Shown: positions 53,363 through 62,572, numbered from the stretch's first letter. The stretch: DNA of 64,000 bases from Myxococcus stipitatus DSM 14675 (GCF_000331735.1 NC_020126.1:7939501-8003500); one strand, 5' to 3'. The notes: generated by a model not told the origin, from the letters alone. Numbers and translations: made by a program.

Positions 53363-53893
53363 TCACCGTCCTCCGAGGCTCGTCGTCAGCGAGTCCACCA
53401 AGAGGTACAGGAAGAAGAAGACCCCGAGTGCGAGGAGGAAGAACTTCACCCCGGGCTGGAAGCCGCGTGCTCCCTCGCTCGTGCTCAGCCCGTACGAGGT
53501 GCTCATCGCCTCGGGGACACCGGCGACCTCGCCGGCGTAGCGCACGGTGCGCAGGTACTGGTCCACCACCATGCCGTCGTCGTTGGCGGACAGGGAGCGG
53601 CCAAGCTGGGGGTCCACCAGCCGGGCCCCCGCGCTGTTCGCCAGGAGGGCCGCCTCGGCGACCACCTCTCGCACCAGGTCCGTCCGCTCGGAGAGGGGGA
53701 TGCGCAGCTCGGTGGCCACCACCTGGCCGCCCTCGCGCAGCACCCCCACCTCCACGTCCCCGTGCTGGAAGTGCCAGAGGCGGTTGCCGTCCGCGCGGAC
53801 GCTCACCCGCTTCTCCGAGAGGAGGCCATCCACCCGCGCCGCCTCGTAGGGCGTGCCCGGCGTCATCGTCTGTAGGAGCAACTCGTATCTCAC
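53363..53893 (-). CDS. Hypothetical tail-anchored protein
   Basis: 176 residues from GTG 53893. No signal peptide. A cytoplasmic domain of about 145 residues, mixed alpha/beta, is followed by a single C-terminal hydrophobic helix (FFLLALGVFFFLYLLVDSL, about 152-170). This suggests a tail-anchored membrane protein. I do not recognise a family. It is divergent from the RlmI-type gene with only 30 nt between the starts, so the two promoters overlap. Confidence 0.65.
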   Translation of the reverse strand: MRYELLLQTMTPGTPYEAARVDGLLSEKRVSVRADGNRLWHFQHGDVEVGVLREGGQVVATELRIPLSERTDLVREVVAEAALLANSAGARLVDPQLGRSLSANDDGMVVDQYLRTVRYAGEVAGVPEAMSTSYGLSTSEGARGFQPGVKFFLLALGVFFFLYLLVDSLTTSLGGR

Positions 53894-53923
53894 GCGGGTT
53901 GCGAGTATACGCCGCCCAACGTC

Positions 53924-55234
53924 ATGCCCACCTCATCCAAGCCCCCTTCTGGCCCCCATCGCGGTGGCAGGCCCTCCCCCCCGCAGTCCTCGTCCCAGCG
54001 GGGCGGCCGCCCCCACTCGCGTCCGGAGAAGCCCGCGCCGGACCGGACCACGCCCGATTTGGGGCCGGATGGTGTCCCCCAGGTGTCCCTGCTGCGCCGC
54101 GGCGTCGAGCGCTGGCAGGCGGGCCACCCTTGGATTTATCGGGCGGACCTCAACGGCGACCCGGGACTCGAGGGCGGAGAAGTCGTCCGGGTGACGGACG
54201 GGCGTGGCTGGTTCATCGGCAAGGCGTTCTACTCACGCCAGTCGAAGATCTCCCTGCGCTGGCTCAGCTACGACGACGTCGCGGTGGACGCGGACTTCTT
54301 CCGCCAGAAGCTCCAGTCCGCGCTGGACCTGCGTCAGCGCGCGCTCCCGGGTGAGACGACGTACCGGCTCATCCACGGCGAGGCGGACGGCATCCCCGGC
54401 CTCGTGGTGGACCGCTACGGCGACTACCTCAGCGTCCAGTTCCTCGTGCCCGCCACCGAGCAGCGCAAGGTGCTCATCGCGGACCTGCTGGAGGAGCTGC
54501 TCAAGCCGCGCGGCATCGTCAACCGCTCCGACGTGGGCGTGCGCAACCTGGAAGGGCTCACGCCGGAGAAGGGCCTGCTGCGCGGCCAGCTCCCCGGCCC
54601 CATCTCCTTCGACGAGGGCCTGGTGCGCGTGCGCGCCGACCTGCTGGAGGGCCAGAAGACGGGCGCCTTCCTGGACCAGCGGGAGAACCACGTCATGGCG
54701 GCGCAGTACGCCCACGGCGAGGCGCTGGACTGCTTCTCCTACGTGGGAGGCTTCGCGCTCCAGCTCGCCTCGCGCGCCAAGAGCGTCACCGCGGTCGAGA
54801 TTTCCGAGCTGGCCTCCGGGCAGCTTCGGGAGAACGCCGCGGCCAACAAGCTCACCAACGTGAATGTCGTCGTGGCCAACGCCTTCGACTTCCTGCGCGA
54901 CGCGGTGGACGAGGGTCGCAAGTTCGACACCATCGTCCTGGACCCGCCGTCCTTCGCGAAGAACAAGGACGCCATCGCCGCCGCGGTGCGCGGGTACAAG
55001 GAAATCAACCTGCGCGCCATGCAGCTGCTGCGGCCGGGCGGAATCCTCATCACCGCGAGCTGCACGTACCACATGGACGAGCAGTCCTTCGAGGACATGC
55101 TCGCCTCCGCCGCGGCCGACGCGCGCCGCCGACTGCAAATCATCGAACGGCGCGGCGCGGGCAAGGACCACCCCGTGTTGCTGAACCTGCGAGAGACCCG
55201 CTACCTGAAGTGCTTCGTGCTGCGCGTGCTGTAG
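53924..55234 (+). CDS. rlmI: RlmI-type 23S rRNA (cytosine-5) methyltransferase
   Basis: 436 residues. A disordered, Arg/Pro/Ser-rich N-terminal tail (about 1-50) is followed by a PUA-like RNA-binding domain (LLRRGVERWQAGHPWIYRADL). The SAM-dependent domain then has GAFLDQRENHVM, a cofactor loop DCFSYVGGFALQLA, VEISELASGQLREN and the catalytic-type LDPPSFAKNK. A later TASCTYHMDEQSF carries the Cys typical of m5C enzymes. E. coli RlmI methylates C1962 of 23S rRNA. The tail is longer than in E. coli and lineage-specific. Assignment is to the family; the exact base is inferred. Confidence 0.87.
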   Translation: MPTSSKPPSGPHRGGRPSPPQSSSQRGGRPHSRPEKPAPDRTTPDLGPDGVPQVSLLRRGVERWQAGHPWIYRADLNGDPGLEGGEVVRVTDGRGWFIGKAFYSRQSKISLRWLSYDDVAVDADFFRQKLQSALDLRQRALPGETTYRLIHGEADGIPGLVVDRYGDYLSVQFLVPATEQRKVLIADLLEELLKPRGIVNRSDVGVRNLEGLTPEKGLLRGQLPGPISFDEGLVRVRADLLEGQKTGAFLDQRENHVMAAQYAHGEALDCFSYVGGFALQLASRAKSVTAVEISELASGQLRENAAANKLTNVNVVVANAFDFLRDAVDEGRKFDTIVLDPPSFAKNKDAIAAAVRGYKEINLRAMQLLRPGGILITASCTYHMDEQSFEDMLASAAADARRRLQIIERRGAGKDHPVLLNLRETRYLKCFVLRVL

Positions 55235-55262
55235 GGCACCGCGACACAGGTCAGGCGGTGAC

Positions 55263-55766
55263 ATGCGGACGCACGACTGGGGCGACGACGAAGAGGAGCA
55301 GGAGGACTCGCCCGCTCCAGGCGGCACGCACGTGCGTGAGCGCGCGCTGAAGGAGGTGCGCGCCATCTACCGTCAGGCGGACGCGGCCTATGCCCCCTTC
55401 TCGTGTCCGGCCAGCGGCGAGTGCTGCCAGCTCTCCCGCACGGGACGCCAGCCGTGGCTGTGGCTCCCGGAGTGGGAGCTGCTGACGAAGGGCCGCCCCC
55501 TGCCTCCTCCTCGCGAGGATGGAGGCTGTCCGTACCTGGACACCGCGGGGCTGCGCTGCACCGTCTACGCGGACCGTCCCTTCGGCTGCCGGACGTTCTT
55601 CTGTGAACGAATCCGAGGCCCCGCGCGCCAGCCCGCCGAAACGGTGGGTACGCTGCTGGAGCGCCTGGAGTGGGCGTCCCAGCGCAGGGAGCCCTCGCTC
55701 CGAGGCCCTCGCCCGCTGCTGGAGTGGCATGCGGAGGCCCTCGCCTCGGCGCGCAAGACGCGCTGA
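55263..55766 (+). CDS. YkgJ-type cysteine-cluster protein
   Basis: 167 residues. Seven Cys in the family pattern (C48, C54/C55, C89, C99, C109, C114; for example SGECCQLS, GGCPYLD, LRCTVYADRPFGCRTFFC) mark the YkgJ/CxxCxxCC zinc- or iron-chelating family. Its function is unknown, but a metal or Fe-S site is likely. It follows the rRNA methyltransferase gene by 28 nt and is probably in the same transcript. The ATG at 55263 is the first in frame. Confidence 0.8.
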   Translation: MRTHDWGDDEEEQEDSPAPGGTHVRERALKEVRAIYRQADAAYAPFSCPASGECCQLSRTGRQPWLWLPEWELLTKGRPLPPPREDGGCPYLDTAGLRCTVYADRPFGCRTFFCERIRGPARQPAETVGTLLERLEWASQRREPSLRGPRPLLEWHAEALASARKTR

Positions 55767-55996
55767 TGGGTGCTCCATGCCCGGTCTGCACCGGAATCCG
55801 GCTCTTTGAGTCGAGCCATCGCCGTAAATCGAGAACTCTTCCCGCGTGCCCCTGGATGTATCAGCGTGAACTCACGCGCTGACGAGGCAATGATTGGTCC
55901 ACGAATCGACCTGGGAGGCGTGGGCTTGCGGAGAAGTAGGACGACGAGGGCAACAGGTCATCGAGGGCAGTCGCTGGAAGGCCGGGTGTCCCGGTC

Positions 55997-57115
55997 GTGA
56001 TTGCTCCTCGTTGGCTCGTCGCGCCGCAGGAATTCAAGGGCACCCTCACCGCCACCGAAGCGGCCGAGGCCATGGCCAAGGGTGTGCGAGAGGTCTCCCC
56101 CGAGGTGGTGCTGGACATCGCGCCGCTCGCGGACGGAGGGCCGGGCACGGTGGATGCGCTGCTGTCAGGCACGCGAGGTGAGCGCCGCGTGTGCCAGGTG
56201 CATGGGCCGCTGGGGCAGCTCGTGGAGGCCGCCTGGGCGCTGCTGGAGGACGGGCGCACGGCGGTGGTGGAGATGGCGGCGGCCTCAGGCCTGACACACA
56301 TGGAGCCCACGCCGAGCAACGCGCGGCGGGCCTCCACCTACGGCGCTGGGCAGCTGATGCGCGCCGCGCTGGACGCGGGCTGTGAGCGGCTCATCGTGGG
56401 CCTGGGGGGCAGCGCCACCACGGACGGTGGCACGGGCGCGCTCACCGCGCTGGGCTACCGCTTCCTGGACGAGGCAGGCCATCCGCTCCCGCCCGGCGGC
56501 GCGGCCCTGTCCGCGCTGGCGCGAGTGGATGCCTCGGGACGTCATCCCCGGCTGGGTCAGGTGGAGCTGATGGGCGCGACGGATGTCACGTCATCGCTCC
56601 TGGGCCCGGATGGCGCGGCGCGACTGTTCAGTCCGCAGAAGGGGGCGGACGCGTCGACGGTGGAGGTGCTGGAGGCGGCGCTGGCGCACTTCGCGAGTGT
56701 GGCGGGAGACACGAGCTCCGGCTGGCCGGGCGCGGGTGCGGCGGGAGGCTTTGGCTTCGGGCTGACGGCGCTCGCGGGGGCGCGGCTGGTGCCGGGCTAT
56801 GAGCTGGTGTCGCGCGCGCTGGGGCTGGAGCGGCGCGTGTTGCTCGCGGAGGTGGTGCTCACGGGCGAGGGGCGCTTCGACCGGCAGACCTCGCTGGGCA
56901 AGGGCCCGGGTGGACTGGCGCGCCTGGCGCGTGAGCACGGGACGCCGGTGGAGCTGTTCGCGGGCTCGGTGCGGCGCGATGACGGGCTGGAGCTCGACCT
57001 GTTCCACACGGTGGTGGACCTGAGCACCCAGGCACGTCCGGGCGTCTCCGCCGCGGACGTGCTGCGCGACGCCGTGGCTCGATGGACGGCGGCACGACTC
57101 AAGACGACACGCTGA
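55997..57115 (+). CDS. Glycerate 2-kinase (GarK/GlxK family)
   Basis: 372 residues, GTG start. It belongs to the PF02595-type glycerate kinases that phosphorylate D-glycerate with ATP. The N-terminal VAPQEFKGTLTATEAAEAMAKGVRE, the PLADGGPGTVDAL, the VGLGGSATTDGGTGAL loop and the C-terminal LTGEGRFDRQTSLGKGP are diagnostic. Length fits the family (about 375-380). The cell role is conversion of glycerate from glyoxylate or serine pathways to 2-phosphoglycerate. It is single in its transcript; its 3' end takes part in a 109-bp duplication. Confidence 0.9.
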   Translation: MIAPRWLVAPQEFKGTLTATEAAEAMAKGVREVSPEVVLDIAPLADGGPGTVDALLSGTRGERRVCQVHGPLGQLVEAAWALLEDGRTAVVEMAAASGLTHMEPTPSNARRASTYGAGQLMRAALDAGCERLIVGLGGSATTDGGTGALTALGYRFLDEAGHPLPPGGAALSALARVDASGRHPRLGQVELMGATDVTSSLLGPDGAARLFSPQKGADASTVEVLEAALAHFASVAGDTSSGWPGAGAAGGFGFGLTALAGARLVPGYELVSRALGLERRVLLAEVVLTGEGRFDRQTSLGKGPGGLARLAREHGTPVELFAGSVRRDDGLELDLFHTVVDLSTQARPGVSAADVLRDAVARWTAARLKTTR

Positions 57116-57283
57116 CGGCCGCTCGAGCGGCCTGCTCCCATCACGTCCGCGCGCCACCGCCGTGGACGCGCGTCGCGACGTCGTAGTGCGATGGACGGAA
57201 CACGACTCAAGACGGCGCGCTGACAGACGCGCGCGCTGCCTGAGCCCTTCATGTCCGCGCGCCACCGCCGTCGACGTGCCGCG
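57068..57283. repeat. Imperfect tandem duplication, period about 109 bp
   Basis: Copy 1 (57068 to about 57172) begins in the last codons of the glycerate kinase gene. Copy 2 (57177 to about 57283) repeats it in the intergenic space. Matching blocks are GACGccGTgGctCGATGGACGG against GACGtcGTaGtgCGATGGACGG, CACGACTCAAGACG with CGCTGAC, and GTCCGCGCGCCACCGCCGT. Both copies carry the CGCTGA that is the gene's stop in copy 1. It looks like duplication of the gene end followed by divergence. Confidence 0.7.
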
Positions 57284-57286
57284 CGC

Positions 57287-58258
57287 TCAGACGTCGAGCG
57301 GGTCCGTCGTGCGCACCACCTTCATCCCCGCGCGGCGCAGCTCGTCGATGCCTTCGTCCGCCAGTCGGGGAAAGTCGACCGACGGCGGCAGCGGGTCCAG
57401 AGGCGGCGCGGGCACCGGGCTCATCGTGTCCACGAGGATGTGGACCCGCCCCATCCGCGAGCGGTCCGTCTTCTCGATGTGCGTCCGCAAGTCCCGCAGC
57501 GTGGAGAGCACGCAGTGGGACTTGGCCTGACCGAACACGTAGATGCGGTCGAACGTCATCAGCCGCTCGAAGAGGCGCGTGTTGAACTCACCCACGCGCT
57601 GCCCCTTCACCTCCGTCACCTCGGGCGAGAGCACGGAGTAGTTCTCCGTGAGCGGATGCTCGCCCTTGAGCTCGAAGTGCGTCGCCGTGTCTCGCGCGAT
57701 GGCATGGAACGCGCTGGCCTCGTAGAACGCCGGCACCAGCGCGTGGCTCACGCCGCCCAGCAGCGCGTGGAACGGCCACACGGTGAGCACGTAGCGCCCC
57801 TGCGCCTCCAACCGCTCGCAGTACTCCAGGCTCTCCTCCGGGAAGCGCGTGGCGCGCCAGCGACCAGCACGGACCTCCGCCGCGGAGATGTTCGTGAAGG
57901 GCGCGGGAGGATGGCCCTCCGCGTCCCGCCACCAGGCCGGGTGGAAGATCTGGAAGACGCGATGCGTGTCGAGCGAGAACACCAGCTCCGTCAGCCGGTC
58001 CAGGTGCGAGTAGAGCCAGCGCAGCGAGCGCTGCGTGTCCTCCACCGCGCCCGGGACGAAGAGGCTGGCGCCGGGGATGCAGAAGCCCACCTGCACGTCG
58101 ATGCCGAAGGCAGCGACACGCACGCGGTCTTCTCGCGCTGGACGAAGGCCGTGCTCGACCGCGTAGCGACGGGCCTCGGCGGCGACCTCTCCCGTGCGCT
58201 CCAGGTAGAGCTGGCCCGCGCGAGCATCGTCATGGAAGCGGGGAATGGGCAGTGGCAT
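57287..58258 (-). CDS. Nicotinamidase/isochorismatase-like cysteine hydrolase
   Basis: 323 residues, start at ATG 58258 with GGAGG 5 nt upstream. The cysteine-hydrolase triad can be read as D54 (GIDVQVGF), K198 (LKGEHPLTENYS) and C249 (GQAKSHCV). A metal-site-like DTH (97-99), H106 and WPFH (H164) are also present, as in PncA-type nicotinamidases. At 323 residues it is about 100 longer than E. coli PncA. It lies 23 nt after the nicotinate phosphoribosyltransferase gene, so a salvage route nicotinamide to nicotinate to NaMN is likely. The specific substrate is inferred from this neighbour. Confidence 0.8.
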   Translation of the reverse strand: MPLPIPRFHDDARAGQLYLERTGEVAAEARRYAVEHGLRPAREDRVRVAAFGIDVQVGFCIPGASLFVPGAVEDTQRSLRWLYSHLDRLTELVFSLDTHRVFQIFHPAWWRDAEGHPPAPFTNISAAEVRAGRWRATRFPEESLEYCERLEAQGRYVLTVWPFHALLGGVSHALVPAFYEASAFHAIARDTATHFELKGEHPLTENYSVLSPEVTEVKGQRVGEFNTRLFERLMTFDRIYVFGQAKSHCVLSTLRDLRTHIEKTDRSRMGRVHILVDTMSPVPAPPLDPLPPSVDFPRLADEGIDELRRAGMKVVRTTDPLDV

Positions 58259-58281
58259 GGCGTCCTCCGGAGTCCCTCGAC

Positions 58282-59727
58282 TCAACGACCCTTGGGGAAG
58301 TGACGGCGCGTCAGCTCATCGACGAGCGCACGCGTGGTGGGCGTCAGCGCGACCTTCGCGTTCTCCGCGCCGGCCTCCTGCGCTCCCACGAGCGAAGGCA
58401 CCTCGGGCTCCGCCTCGAACAGCGGGAAGTAGCCCTCCGGCACCGGCTCGCCCTCCTGCCCCACCAGGCCCATGGGCCCGGAGCCATGACGGCGACGGAA
58501 GAGGACGGGGACGCCGGGGATGCTCTGCTTGCCCTCGGCCAGCTCGTTGCCGAACTTCATCACCGGCTGGGGGCCCGTCTGCGACAGCTTGTAGATGGCC
58601 GCCACCTTGTCGCGCGTGAAGGGGCACTCCATGGTGCGCGCGACGATGTGGCCGCCGTAGCCGTAGAACTGCGCGCTCGGGTCCCACCCCACCTGCCGGC
58701 GGAGCTCCTCGAACTCGCGCGTGGCCTCGGCGTCCAGGCCGTCCTCCAGGATGTTCACGGGACGGATGCCCATGTCGCGCGCCCGCGTCACCGCGTAGAG
58801 GTACTGGAGCTTCTTGTTGCCCGAGTCGAAGCGGATGGAGTCTCCCGCCCCCGGCTCGTCGCGGATGAGCTGGAACGCGGCGGGGATGCCCGAGGTGAGC
58901 GTGTCGAAGGTGTCCAGCAGGTAGCTGGAGCGCTGGGGCCGCCGCTCACGCATCGCGCGGAACGCGGCATCGTCCGAGCCATAGCGCTGGATGTGCTCGT
59001 GCCCCATCGTGCCGACGGGAATCATCCCCAGCTTGCGAGCCCCCTCCACGTTGCTGGTGCGCTGCACGCCCATGTCCTTGCAGGCCTGCAACGCGATTTC
59101 ATGTTGCTGGAGGCAGGTGGCGGCGCGGAGGCCGACTTCGAAGATGCGGGCCGGGTCCTCCACCGCGTCGATGAGCTCCTTCACGGTGGCGCGCACGCGC
59201 CGCATGTAGCCCTCCGTGTCGACCGTCATCGGCACCGGCTTGACGCCCACCGCGTCGAGCGTCTCCAGCACGATGGCCTTCTGCTCCTCGCACGTGACGC
59301 GAGCCAGCGCGCGGGCCAGCCCTTCACGGTCCAGGAGCGCCTGGGTGGCCACCTGAACGCGGAAGTTGAGCTGGAGGAGGATGGGCTCCACCCATGAGAC
59401 GAGCGCGGAGGGGCCGGTGACGGTGAGGATGGGCTCGCGGGAGTAGAAGTGAGCACCGCGAGGGATGGCGCGGACGGAGAGCCGCTCCTTGCGCAGGATG
59501 GCCGCCTTGAAGCCCACGCCCATCTCGTAATCGAAGCGGGCGAGGTAGTCGTAGTCCTCGGGCTTCGGCTCGGGAAGGAGCGAGCGCACGTAGGCGGCGA
59601 GGTCCAGGGGCATGACCTGGAGCCCACCCCTGCGGTGGGAGTAATAGAAAGTCTCGCGGCGAAGCGGCCAGCCCGCCTCCGCCATGCTGAACTTGTAGCC
59701 ATCCGTCGCGAGCAGCGAGGTCGCCAT
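58282..59727 (-). CDS. pncB: Nicotinate phosphoribosyltransferase
   Basis: 481 residues. Joins nicotinate and PRPP to nicotinic acid mononucleotide, the first step of the Preiss-Handler pathway. Landmarks are LLATDGYKFSM at the N-terminus, FYYSHRRGG, a central VEGARKLGMIPVGTMGHEHIQRYGSDDAAFRAM and RFDSGNKKLQYLY. The TMxHEH phosphoribosyltransferase motif is intact. GGAGGAAGG lies about 8 nt upstream of the ATG. It leads a two-gene operon with the nicotinamidase-like gene and is divergent from the TonB-like gene. Confidence 0.93.
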   Translation of the reverse strand: MATSLLATDGYKFSMAEAGWPLRRETFYYSHRRGGLQVMPLDLAAYVRSLLPEPKPEDYDYLARFDYEMGVGFKAAILRKERLSVRAIPRGAHFYSREPILTVTGPSALVSWVEPILLQLNFRVQVATQALLDREGLARALARVTCEEQKAIVLETLDAVGVKPVPMTVDTEGYMRRVRATVKELIDAVEDPARIFEVGLRAATCLQQHEIALQACKDMGVQRTSNVEGARKLGMIPVGTMGHEHIQRYGSDDAAFRAMRERRPQRSSYLLDTFDTLTSGIPAAFQLIRDEPGAGDSIRFDSGNKKLQYLYAVTRARDMGIRPVNILEDGLDAEATREFEELRRQVGWDPSAQFYGYGGHIVARTMECPFTRDKVAAIYKLSQTGPQPVMKFGNELAEGKQSIPGVPVLFRRRHGSGPMGLVGQEGEPVPEGYFPLFEAEPEVPSLVGAQEAGAENAKVALTPTTRALVDELTRRHFPKGR

Positions 59728-59840
59728 CCTGGGTGCCTTCCTCCGATGTCACTTGAGACTACGCGGGTGCTGGTGGGTTTCCTACCCTTCCACCACGCTT
59801 TCCCGGGCATGCTGAATCGGCGGGATTAGAAACAGCGGCC

Positions 59841-61043
59841 ATGCCGCCGGCTTCCCCCCGACGCCTGTTGCCCACGCTCGCCATCAGCCTGGCCGTGCAT
59901 GGGCTCGTGGGGTGGGTCCTCGACGCGGTTCCTCAACCGGCTCGGCGTGCGTTCCCTCGTGAGGAGTCCCCCCGAACCATCGGGCTCACCTGGATGGACG
60001 TGGCGGTCTCCAAGCCCGTCGCCCCGGCGCCAGAGCCCAGGACGCCACCGTCGAGTCGCACGAAGCCCCCTGCGTCCCGCGTCTCCGCCCGACACCACGA
60101 AGCACCTCCGCCGGACGCGGTGAACGTCGCCGATGCCCCTCGAGACCTCGCCTCGGACGCGCCTCGCACGGACACCATCGATGCTCCGCGTGGGGCGGAA
60201 CCTCTCGCGCGGGATGCCCCCTTCGCGAGGCCTCCACGGGCGAGCCTCATCGCCACGGAGCTGCCCGTCTCCGGAGGACGGGTGCTGGCCGCGAGCACCT
60301 CGGGAGCGCCGCCCCCGCGAGCGGAGCCAGGCGTCCGAGGCACCTACGCCCCTCCCACGCCGCAAGCGCTCGTGGAGGACCTGGTCGCGGAGAGCGTGGG
60401 ACGCGGCAAGGTGGACCGAGGTCTCGTGCATCCCTACTTCACCCAGCTCGGCAAGGCGCTGGTGAACCTCTGGGACGCGGACCGCTCCGTGAAGGAGCAC
60501 GGCCTCCAGGGCTACTTCGACATGGGCCTGGAGCGCACCCGTGCCTATGGGCGCGTCTGGAGCGAGCGCGCCGCGCAGTATGGTTCCTCGGGCGCCTTCG
60601 CCGCGAAGAACCAGCCCGAGGAAGACCGCCGCCGTCCGCTCAGCACCGTCGGGGACTCCTCCCTGCGCATGCGCCGCGAGCTGCGCGAGAAGATGCGCGA
60701 GGAGTTCCGCTCCACCCGCCGGGCCCTCATCCGCGTCATCCAGGACCGCCACGGACACCTGCTCGACGTGGTGCTCGTGGAGCCCAGCCATCAGCTCGAG
60801 GTGGACCAGGAAGCGATGAAGGACGTCCGCGCCGCCGCACAGAAGCTCCCTCCCCCACCCCCGGACGCCGTGGGGGGCCGGCAGCGCATCGTCAGCCTCT
60901 GGGAGTTCGAGCTGATTCTCTCCATCAGCCCGCCCATCCCCGTCTTCACGTTCGAGTTCGACGAAGCCCTCGGCTTCATCGACACCCGGCTGCCGCTCGA
61001 CAAGCGCATCTACAAGCGCGTGCGCCTCATCGAGGTCCGCTGA
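59841..61043 (+). CDS. TonB-like protein
   Basis: 400 residues. A single N-terminal transmembrane helix (LPTLAISLAVHGLVGWVLDAV, about 9-29) is followed by a long Pro/Arg/Ala/Asp-rich periplasmic spacer (about 35-190). A C-terminal TonB-C-like fold follows (RALIRVIQDRHGHLLDVVLVEPSHQLEVDQEAMKDVRAAAQ). The YP-type motif of classic TonB is not obvious. No ExbB/ExbD genes are adjacent. It may link inner-membrane energy to an outer-membrane receptor or have another envelope role. It converges with the next gene with 3 nt between stops. Confidence 0.75.
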   Translation: MPPASPRRLLPTLAISLAVHGLVGWVLDAVPQPARRAFPREESPRTIGLTWMDVAVSKPVAPAPEPRTPPSSRTKPPASRVSARHHEAPPPDAVNVADAPRDLASDAPRTDTIDAPRGAEPLARDAPFARPPRASLIATELPVSGGRVLAASTSGAPPPRAEPGVRGTYAPPTPQALVEDLVAESVGRGKVDRGLVHPYFTQLGKALVNLWDADRSVKEHGLQGYFDMGLERTRAYGRVWSERAAQYGSSGAFAAKNQPEEDRRRPLSTVGDSSLRMRRELREKMREEFRSTRRALIRVIQDRHGHLLDVVLVEPSHQLEVDQEAMKDVRAAAQKLPPPPPDAVGGRQRIVSLWEFELILSISPPIPVFTFEFDEALGFIDTRLPLDKRIYKRVRLIEVR

Positions 61044-61046
61044 AAT

Positions 61047-61559
61047 CTAGAGACAGTCAATCAGCCCGTCGTAGAGCGTCTTGCGCGTCTTGGGCAGCGG
61101 CGTGTTCATGGGGTTCGGCCCCTCCAGCGCCTTCATCAACGCCTGTATCGTCGTGCCGCGCGCCAGGGGGCTCTTGCAGGCCCACGTTCGTGCCTCGACG
61201 GCAATCTTCCCCGTGGCGGAGTCGATGGACTCATAGCTCCCGCCGAACACCCAGTAGCACTGTCCGATGCGCCCCGAGCCCTGGTCGACGGAGCAGCGGA
61301 AGATGATGGACTCGATGTTGGAGTAATCCCCCTCGCAGAACGTATCGCCGCAGATGTCGTCGAAGTCTTGCTTCAGCTTGCGACGCAGCTCGAGCCAGGC
61401 GTGAAACTCATCATCGGTCTGGAAGTACGACACATCGTCGATGAACACCCGAGGAACGAGCCCCTCGGCCCCGACGCCACCCGCGACCACGGGAGACGCC
61501 GCCCCCGCGGATAACGACACCCCCAACGTCCACAGCGCCCACCAGGAACAAACACGCAT
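61047..61559 (-). CDS. Secreted protein of unknown function
   Basis: 170 residues, start ATG 61559 with GGAGG 9 nt upstream, chosen over an upstream in-frame ATG because it gives a clean signal peptide (residues 1-22, ending AGA). The mature protein has Cys pairs in DICGDTFCEGDYSN and RCSVDQ..GQCYW, and further Cys in WACKS and a C-terminal DCL. Disulfides are therefore likely. I recognise no family. It stands alone on its strand, facing the TonB-like gene. Confidence 0.7.
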   Translation of the reverse strand: MRVCSWWALWTLGVSLSAGAASPVVAGGVGAEGLVPRVFIDDVSYFQTDDEFHAWLELRRKLKQDFDDICGDTFCEGDYSNIESIIFRCSVDQGSGRIGQCYWVFGGSYESIDSATGKIAVEARTWACKSPLARGTTIQALMKALEGPNPMNTPLPKTRKTLYDGLIDCL

Positions 61560-61882
61560 CGAGCAGAACCTCCGTTGAAACCACGGCCCCCTGGCCGCAC
61601 CCTTCCTTTCGAACATCGCTGTCGTCACAAGCCATGGGGGCGGGCCGGGAGTGTCCGTCTCCCGAAACGCGAGGCCACGCGCCAGCGTCCGGGCGTCCTG
61701 TTTCAACGGTCCAGATGTTCGCCATCAGCACACCCCGACAGGGCGCGCGCGTCGATGGCGGGAGGTCAACAGATGAAACAGGAACGAGTCCTCGGGGGAG
61801 CAGCGAAGCCGCTCGACCCCGATGCCTCGGCGAGGACCGCGGAGCGGACATCATTCCGCTCCGCGAAGTCCCTGGGCGTCAC
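61560..61882. other. Intergenic region
   Basis: 323 bases upstream of the secreted-protein gene and downstream of the pyrophosphatase gene, both on the minus strand. Open frames here lack recognisable content. It should hold the promoter for the gene at 61559 and the terminator of the epmA-plsC-ppa unit. I identified neither with confidence. Confidence 0.4.
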
Positions 61883-62572
61883 TCAGGACGCGCGAGACTT
61901 CCGCGCGGGCCGCCGGGTCCGGCTGCGCACCGGCGTCGACGGAGTCTGCCGGAAGACGCGGTCGTAGTCCTTCATGCTGCGGCGGATGACCTCCAGCGCC
62001 TCCGGCCGGTCATAGACCTCCGCGATCTCGACGCTGCGCTTCCCCTCTCCGGGAATCTGCTTGTACGTGAGGAAGTAGTGCTTCAAGCGGTCCAGCAGCG
62101 GACGCGGGAGCTGCGCGATGTGCTGGAGCTCGCCGTAGACCAGGTCCGACTCGAGCACCGCGATGATCTTGTCATCCGCCTCGTTGCCGTCGACCATCCG
62201 GAAGCCGCCCACCGGCACCGCGCGCACCAGCAGGTTGCCGTTGCTGACCACCTTCTCCGTCAGCACGCAGATGTCGATGGGGTCGCCGTCGCCCTTCACG
62301 TCGCGCAGGCCCGTGCGCTCCGCGCAGCGCTTCGCCACCAGCTCGTCGCAGTACGTCTGCGGGATGAAGCCGTACAGAGTGGGACACTGGCTGCTGAAGC
62401 GCTGCGGCCGGTCCAACATCAGGATGCCGGACTCCTTGTCCAGCTCGTACTTCACCGCGTCCGTGGGGACGATTTCGATGTACGCCGTGACAGTCTCCGG
62501 AGCGTTGTCGCCCGGGGTGATGCCATGCCACGGATGTGACGCGAATGACTTCTGGGGTGCTGGCTTCTTCAT
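61883..62572 (-). CDS. ppa: Inorganic pyrophosphatase, family I
   Basis: 229 residues. Hydrolyses pyrophosphate to drive biosynthetic reactions. The family-I signature reads KGDGDPIDICVL, with the metal-binding Asp residues. The basic start VKYELDKESGILMLDRPQRFSSQCPTLYGFIPQTYC follows the active-site Lys/Tyr pattern, and KIIAVLESD lies downstream. The protein is about 50 residues longer than the E. coli enzyme, with a basic C-terminal tail (TRRPARKSRAS). The ATG overlaps the plsC stop as ATGA. Confidence 0.92.
   Translation of the reverse strand: MKKPAPQKSFASHPWHGITPGDNAPETVTAYIEIVPTDAVKYELDKESGILMLDRPQRFSSQCPTLYGFIPQTYCDELVAKRCAERTGLRDVKGDGDPIDICVLTEKVVSNGNLLVRAVPVGGFRMVDGNEADDKIIAVLESDLVYGELQHIAQLPRPLLDRLKHYFLTYKQIPGEGKRSVEIAEVYDRPEALEVIRRSMKDYDRVFRQTPSTPVRSRTRRPARKSRAS

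Noticed and set aside
59841-61043. Siderophore uptake role for the TonB-like protein tied to the NRPS
   Set aside because: It is 13 kb away across many unrelated genes with no receptor or ExbBD nearby, so there is no support for a link.
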